In this document: positions 6,850-10,569 of the stretch, one piece after another
How positions within the stretch are numbered: the stretch's first letter is position 1
How the letters are laid out: each line of letters begins with the position of its first letter
Source: Deltaproteobacteria bacterium
GTDB lineage: Bacteria; Desulfobacterota; JAFDIG01
Assembly (NCBI GenBank): GCA_019308145.1
Contig: JAFDIG010000054.1
Span: forward strand, 1-10,569
Length of the DNA: 10,569 nucleotides
Direction: 5' to 3'
Made by a program: the position numbers and the translations under genes
The notes under the pieces: model-generated
Database searches by the model: none
Seen by the model: only the letters and a program-made list of their open reading frames with translations
Told to the model about the DNA's origin: nothing

Positions 6850-8430
6850 ATGGAAAATAGTAAAATACTTTTAGTAGATGATGATCAGGATATAAGGGAT
6901 ATCCTCAGGGTTTTTCTTGAAGGGCTTGGTTATATAATAAAGGAGGCAGAAAATGGAATAGCTGCTCTTAAAATATTAAGAAATGATGAGATTGATTTGG
7001 TAATTACTGATATACAAATGCCTGAAATGAGTGGAATTTCTCTTTTGGAAAAGATAAAAGAATATAATCAGGATATTCCTGTTATTGTTATTACAGGTTT
7101 CCCTACAATAGATGTAGCAGTTGGAGCCATGAAAAGAGGTGCATCTGATTTTATTACAAAGCCTTTTAAAATGGCTCAAATTGAAATGGTAGTAAAAAGA
7201 GTCATTATAAATAGAGATTTATTAAGAGAAAATAAGAAATTAAAAGAAGAGGTGAGACAAAAAAGAACTATTGAAAGTTTAAATAAAAAACTTAACTCAA
7301 AGATAGAGGAACTTTCAAAACTTTATTATATAAGTGAATCAATACCTTTTACTAAAGATGAGGAAATTTTATATGAAAGTATTATAAAAACAGCTTCTGA
7401 AGTTACTGGTGCTAAAAAAGTTTTTCTTATGTTCAAACAAAAGGATTCTGACGAATTGGTATTAAAAAAATATATTGGGGTTGAAAACGAGATAAAGAAT
7501 ATTAGAGTTAAAATAGGTGAAGGAATAGTAGGAGAAGTTGCCCAATTAGGTAATTCTTTCTTGGTAAAGAGTGGTGAGAAAAAAAAGTTAAAGCCTGCTC
7601 CCTTTGAGGAATTATATATTTCAAACTCTTTCATTTCTTTACCAATTTTCATTCAGAAGGATTTAGCTGCTGTTTTAATTCTATCTCATAAAGCAGATGG
7701 TTCTGATTTTACTGAGGATGACCTCTCTCTTATAAATGTTCTTTGTGGAAGGGCTTCCTTATCATTGGAAAATCTCTTTTTATTTAAAACAATCTATGAA
7801 CATATAAATGAAACGCTTAAATCTCTTATAAATTCAATTGAAGCAAGGGATAAATATACTAAAAGACATTCAGAAAGGGTTACTGCTCTTGCTTTAAAAA
7901 TAGCCTCTGAGATGGGTTTGTCATCTGAAGAAAAAAATACTCTTGTTTTTGCTGGATATCTTCATGATATTGGAAAGATAGGTGTTAGAGATTCAATATT
8001 ACTAAAACCAAATAATTTAACAGGAGAGGAATTCAGAGAGATCATGGTTCATCCAGTTATAGGGGAGACTATAGTAAAACCTTTAACTTTACTACCCAAA
8101 GTGCCTACTATTATTCGTCATCACCATGAGAGATGGGATGGTTCTGGCTATCCTGATGGGTTAAAAGGAAAAGAAATACCTTTAGAGTCAAGAATTCTTG
8201 CGGTAGCAGACACCTTTGATGCTATGACATCTATACGTCCTTATCGTTATCAAAAGACAGTAAATGAAGCTATAAGAGAAATTATCGCCAAGAAAAATAT
8301 TTACTTTGATCCAGAAGTAGTAGACGCTTTTTACAAGCTCACACAAGAAATGGAACCAGCTAAATTTTTATCCTCTCATTTAGAAGATATTTCTTTTTTC
8401 AAGTTTCCTATAACAGCAAAAAAGTTATAA
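6850..8430 (+). CDS. Response regulator with REC, GAF and HD-GYP domains; probable cyclic di-GMP phosphodiesterase
   Basis: Cytoplasmic signalling protein of 526 residues. REC domain at about 4-120: acidic cluster Asp10-Asp12, phospho-acceptor Asp54 in VITDIQMP, Thr82 and Lys104 (KPF), all conserved. A charged helix rich in Lys and Glu (about 120-155), likely coiled coil, leads into a GAF-like sensor domain (about 165-310; GEGIVGEVAQLG, SFISLPI). The HD-GYP domain (about 320-500) has His340 in KRHSERV, the metal pair His372-Asp373 in LHDIGKIG, RHHHERWDGSGYP with the GYP triad at 433-435, and VADTFDAMTSIRPYR. All hallmark residues of active RpfG-type phosphodiesterases are present, so hydrolysis of cyclic di-GMP is expected. 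No DNA-binding domain and no partner kinase are seen here. Its end overlaps the convergent phosphate permease gene by 23 bp. Confidence 0.95.
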   Translation: MENSKILLVDDDQDIRDILRVFLEGLGYIIKEAENGIAALKILRNDEIDLVITDIQMPEMSGISLLEKIKEYNQDIPVIVITGFPTIDVAVGAMKRGASDFITKPFKMAQIEMVVKRVIINRDLLRENKKLKEEVRQKRTIESLNKKLNSKIEELSKLYYISESIPFTKDEEILYESIIKTASEVTGAKKVFLMFKQKDSDELVLKKYIGVENEIKNIRVKIGEGIVGEVAQLGNSFLVKSGEKKKLKPAPFEELYISNSFISLPIFIQKDLAAVLILSHKADGSDFTEDDLSLINVLCGRASLSLENLFLFKTIYEHINETLKSLINSIEARDKYTKRHSERVTALALKIASEMGLSSEEKNTLVFAGYLHDIGKIGVRDSILLKPNNLTGEEFREIMVHPVIGETIVKPLTLLPKVPTIIRHHHERWDGSGYPDGLKGKEIPLESRILAVADTFDAMTSIRPYRYQKTVNEAIREIIAKKNIYFDPEVVDAFYKLTQEMEPAKFLSSHLEDISFFKFPITAKKL

Positions 8431-9331
8431 AATAAGCAATGATACCAGGTAGAATAGGGGTAGCAATCCAACCTATCCCTATTTCAATAAGGGTTTTTCT
8501 GCTAACCATTTTAGCACTTTTTATCAAACCAACTCCTACAACTGCTCCTACTACTGCTTGGGAAGAAGAAACAGGAACCCCAACTTGAGTAAAGATATGA
8601 ACGGTAACAGCAGTAGAAAGTTGTGCTACAAAGGCAGTATATGGACTTAATACTATAATCTTTTTTCCAACAGTATCTATAACTTTTTTACTATAAGTGA
8701 TAACCCCAAATGCAATGCTTAACCCTCCTATAAGGGATGCCATAAAAGGAGTAAGCATTCCAGAACCTACATAAACACCTGTAACATTAGCAACATTGTT
8801 ACTTCCTAATGAGTAAGAGCCATAGCATCCAGCAATTAGCAATGAAATATAGAAAAAGTTCTGCTGTGTTTTTATACTTATAAAAATTTTGCTAAATATC
8901 TTTTCTAAGATTAAATATGAAATAGCACTAATAACTAATGCCCCAACAGGGGTTAAAACCCAACATAATACAACTTTACCAAGCTTTCCAAAATCAGCTT
9001 GTCCATAAAAAAGACCAACCCCTAAAACAGCTCCTATAATAGCTTGCGAAGTTGAAACTGGTAAAGAAAGGTAAGACATAGTCCCAACAGTAATAGCAGC
9101 TGAAAAAGCTGTAATAAAGGCTGTTAAAGGCACAAGATGGGTCATTTTCCCCACAGTATCCATAACCTTTGGACCCTCTGCAATTGCTCCTATAATGACA
9201 AATATGGATGTGAGGATAATCGCTATTCTATATGGTATAATCCCAGCAGCTACACTAGGCCCAAATATATTAGCAGAATCATTGCTCCCTAAGCTCCAAC
9301 CAAGAAAAAAACCACCAAAAAGTTTCCACAT
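8408..9331 (-). CDS. pit: PiT-family inorganic phosphate transporter
   Basis: Membrane permease that imports phosphate, usually as a metal-phosphate complex coupled to H+ or Na+. It has 307 residues, at the short end of the family and without the long central cytoplasmic loop of E. coli PitA. The internal duplication typical of PiT is plain: GSNDSANIFG (15-24) repeats as GSNNVANVTG (176-185), PVSTSQAIIGAVLGVGL (91-107) as PVSSSQAVVGAVVGVGL (253-269), and DTVGK at 58-62 and 219-223. The second signature carries Asn where the first has Asp. Start ATG at 9331 has AGGGA 7-8 nt upstream. It lies 92 nt downstream of the DUF47 gene, its usual partner. It overlaps the HD-GYP gene tail-to-tail; an AT-rich 6-bp inverted repeat (8409-8414 with 8424-8429) lies in the overlap but is no convincing terminator. 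Confidence 0.94.
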   Translation of the reverse strand: MWKLFGGFFLGWSLGSNDSANIFGPSVAAGIIPYRIAIILTSIFVIIGAIAEGPKVMDTVGKMTHLVPLTAFITAFSAAITVGTMSYLSLPVSTSQAIIGAVLGVGLFYGQADFGKLGKVVLCWVLTPVGALVISAISYLILEKIFSKIFISIKTQQNFFYISLLIAGCYGSYSLGSNNVANVTGVYVGSGMLTPFMASLIGGLSIAFGVITYSKKVIDTVGKKIIVLSPYTAFVAQLSTAVTVHIFTQVGVPVSSSQAVVGAVVGVGLIKSAKMVSRKTLIEIGIGWIATPILPGIIAYFITFLLL

Positions 9332-9393
9332 AAATTTTCCCTATTAAAAAATTAGATAAATTAAAATATATAATCTTAATAAAGCTGTTATAA

Positions 9394-9411
9394 GGTCAAA
9401 AGGTTTGACTT
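9394..9411. other. Short inverted repeat between the DUF47 and pit genes
   Basis: GTCAAA (9395-9400), 3-nt spacer, TTTGAC (9404-9409): a perfect 6-3-6 inverted repeat, extendable to 8 pairs on the plus strand with one G-U. It begins 12 nt after the DUF47 stop codon in the direction of transcription. There is no T-run, so it could be a weak processing hairpin or a small operator; nothing in the sequence decides. The rest of the 92-nt gap is AT-rich and shows no clear promoter. Confidence 0.3.
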
Positions 9412-9423
9412 AAAGGGGAAAGA

Positions 9424-10089
9424 CTATACTCTTCCCTTAATAACCAATAATTCTAACATATCAGATGCATCTTCTGCTCTGTCTGAGATATTACAGATCT
9501 TGATCAAAAGAGAATTTAAATGGATCTTATGAGCGAGGGAGATATCCATTGTAAAGATCTTTCTTGTTAATTCCCACTGTTTTCTGTCTATATCAGATTC
9601 CAAAATGCCAGTCTCTTTTATCTTTTCTCTGATTAAAGTTATATCATCAGCGGATAAAGCAAAAGAACAAGTTTGAAAATGTGTAATAGCATGCTTTAAA
9701 GGGATAAAATTATTTATTGACAGTCTTGTTATACTTATAAAATCATCAACTAAGTTTGCAGGGATCTCAGGCCTTTGGCTTAATGCAAAATCAACACTAG
9801 ATTCTGCTCCATCGGCGATCTTATCAACTGAATCAACCATATCATATATATCTTTTCTCAAAAGAGGGAGATAAGCTCCCGAATAAAGAATATCAGCAAC
9901 TTTTCTTCTCAATTCGTCTGCTTCTGTCTCTTTTTCATCAGTAGCAAGGCAAGCTTTTTTTGCCTCGTTAATGTTACCTTGAAAATAAGATTCTAAAGCA
10001 TTTAGCGCAACATGTAGACATTCTTCAACCTTGTCAATATGTTCCTTCACCAAAACCGCAACTTTACGTTCTTTTTTTTTGAAAAACAT
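9424..10089 (-). CDS. PhoU-like DUF47 family protein, partner of the PiT transporter
   Basis: Cytoplasmic all-helical protein of the DUF47/TIGR00153 family, related to PhoU and thought to modulate phosphate uptake through the adjacent PiT permease. Its 221 residues match the family length. Visible marks are the basic N-terminus FFKKKERK, the first metal-binding type motif ExxxDxxR at Glu54-Asp58-Arg61 (ETEADELRRK), and the second repeat's DIYDMVDSVDKIADGAE at 80-96, which gives two three-helix units as in PhoU. No signal peptide or membrane segment. Start ATG at 10089 has AGGAGG 4 nt upstream. It is transcribed toward pit with a 92-nt gap, so the two are probably one operon. How it acts on the transporter is not shown by the sequence. 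Confidence 0.93.
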   Translation of the reverse strand: MFFKKKERKVAVLVKEHIDKVEECLHVALNALESYFQGNINEAKKACLATDEKETEADELRRKVADILYSGAYLPLLRKDIYDMVDSVDKIADGAESSVDFALSQRPEIPANLVDDFISITRLSINNFIPLKHAITHFQTCSFALSADDITLIREKIKETGILESDIDRKQWELTRKIFTMDISLAHKIHLNSLLIKICNISDRAEDASDMLELLVIKGRV

Positions 10090-10117
10090 GATACCTCCTT
10101 ATCTTATGGCTAAAGCA

Positions 10118-10146
10118 TTATATTTAAATTGAGAAGAGAAAAGACT
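10118..10146 (-). promoter_or_regulatory. Candidate promoter for the DUF47-pit operon
   Basis: Minus strand TATAAT (10123-10118) is a perfect -10, located 28 nt before the start codon. The -35 at 17-nt spacing (AGTCTT, 10146-10141) is poor. No recognisable Pho box is present near it. Confidence 0.35.
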
Positions 10147-10441
10147 TAAAATCCTATTTTATATGAGAGAAATTTAATGATTCTATAATTCCCCTACTTA
10201 TTTCGTTTCTCTTATATAAATTAATTAAAATTTGAGACTCTTATTTATCAGATATTCTAATATTTGTAAAGATTATAATTGAAACATGATTAACCTTAAG
10301 TAGATTTAATATGTTACTTTTTTAGCTAATAAATTATAAATTTTGGGACAACTTCCAAAATAATGGAATAGCCGTTGGTTTTTTATTTGAGTTAAATCAG
10401 TATCTAAAGCAATCAAATTTTTGCAAATTAAAAAAATTAAC

Positions 10442-10470
10442 TTGACTAATTTCCTAAAATGGAATAATAA
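10442..10470 (+). promoter_or_regulatory. Candidate rightward promoter with an inverted repeat in its spacer
   Basis: TTGACT (10442-10447), 17-nt spacer, TAATAA (10465-10470). The spacer contains TTCC (10451-10454) and GGAA (10461-10464), a small dyad. A similar dyad occurs at 10353-10368. The gene it would serve lies outside the window. Confidence 0.4.
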
Positions 10471-10529
10471 ATAAACAATACTTTTTAATTAAAAAAAATA
10501 AGCATAAATTTTTTTGCAAGTTTATTGCC

Positions 10530-10558
10530 TTGACAAACTTATGCAAAATTAATAAAAA
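10530..10558 (+). promoter_or_regulatory. Second candidate rightward promoter
   Basis: Perfect -35 TTGACA (10530-10535), 17-nt spacer, TAAAAA (10553-10558). The -35 is embedded in a bulged palindrome in which TTTTGC (10512-10517) pairs with GCAAAA (10543-10548), and AAGTTT (10518-10523) with AAACTT (10535-10540). An operator or a chance AT-rich fold are both possible. Confidence 0.35.
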
Positions 10559-10569
10559 ATATAAATAGT

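Larger units (their letters stand above)
10090..10569. other. Non-coding interval at the right edge
   Basis: 480 bp of very AT-rich DNA without a credible ORF. It contains the DUF47 promoter candidate, two near-identical TTCC-spacer-GGAATA motifs (10353-10370 and 10451-10466), two rightward promoter-like sequences and a bulged hairpin at 10512-10546. Together these suggest an upstream region for a plus-strand gene beyond the window. Confidence 0.6.

Noticed and set aside
7326..7652. Minus-strand frame of 108 codons
   Set aside because: It is antisense to the GAF region of the HD-GYP gene; the Phe/Ile/Ser-rich composition is typical of a shadow in AT-rich DNA.
10362..10386. Terminator-like GCCGTTGG followed by a T-run
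   Set aside because: The stem needed to precede the T-run is only 4 bp or has a large bulge, and no plus-strand gene ends upstream.

Overview
The window is AT-rich (coding DNA is visibly A/T-biased at third positions and the longer intergenic stretches are almost pure A+T) and reads as bacterial chromosome. The gene set is a cytoplasmic GH57 enzyme, an ABC importer with a secreted Sec-type binding protein, a REC-GAF-HD-GYP response regulator and a DUF47/PiT phosphate pair. This suggests a free-living anaerobe-like, possibly thermophilic, bacterium. GH57 enzymes are common in such organisms, but the taxon cannot be fixed from this sequence and that reading is inference. There are no tRNA or rRNA genes, no CRISPR array, no transposase and no phage gene.

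Layout. Positions 1-1203 (minus) hold the N-terminal 401 codons of a GH57 4-alpha-glucanotransferase/alpha-amylase gene that runs off the window edge. Positions 1204-1643 are non-coding and hold three separate hairpin-forming elements. Positions 1644-6215 (minus) are a complete, tightly packed branched-chain-amino-acid-type ABC transporter operon, transcribed livK-livH-livM-livG-livF. A strong hairpin sits between the binding-protein gene and the permease genes. Positions 6216-6849 are a long, very AT-rich divergent intergenic region with a good livK promoter, a possible 20-codon small ORF with a strong Shine-Dalgarno, and a hairpin repeat related to one downstream of livF. Positions 6850-8430 (plus) are the HD-GYP response regulator. 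It overlaps tail-to-tail by 23 bp with a minus-strand PiT phosphate permease gene (8408-9331), which is preceded by a PhoU-like DUF47 gene (9424-10089). Positions 10090-10569 are non-coding, with promoter-like sequences pointing rightward out of the window.

How the parts work together. The liv genes encode a periplasmic binding protein, two membrane channel subunits and two ATPases that import an amino acid or a similar small solute. The DUF47 and PiT genes form the usual low-affinity phosphate transport pair. The HD-GYP protein should hydrolyse cyclic di-GMP in response to a phosphorelay, but no histidine kinase is present here. The genes are ordinary. What is less ordinary is the set of hairpin and repeat elements in the intergenic DNA, especially a roughly 60-bp diverged repeat present once on each side of the liv operon, and a decayed two-hairpin REP-like unit at 1374-1424.
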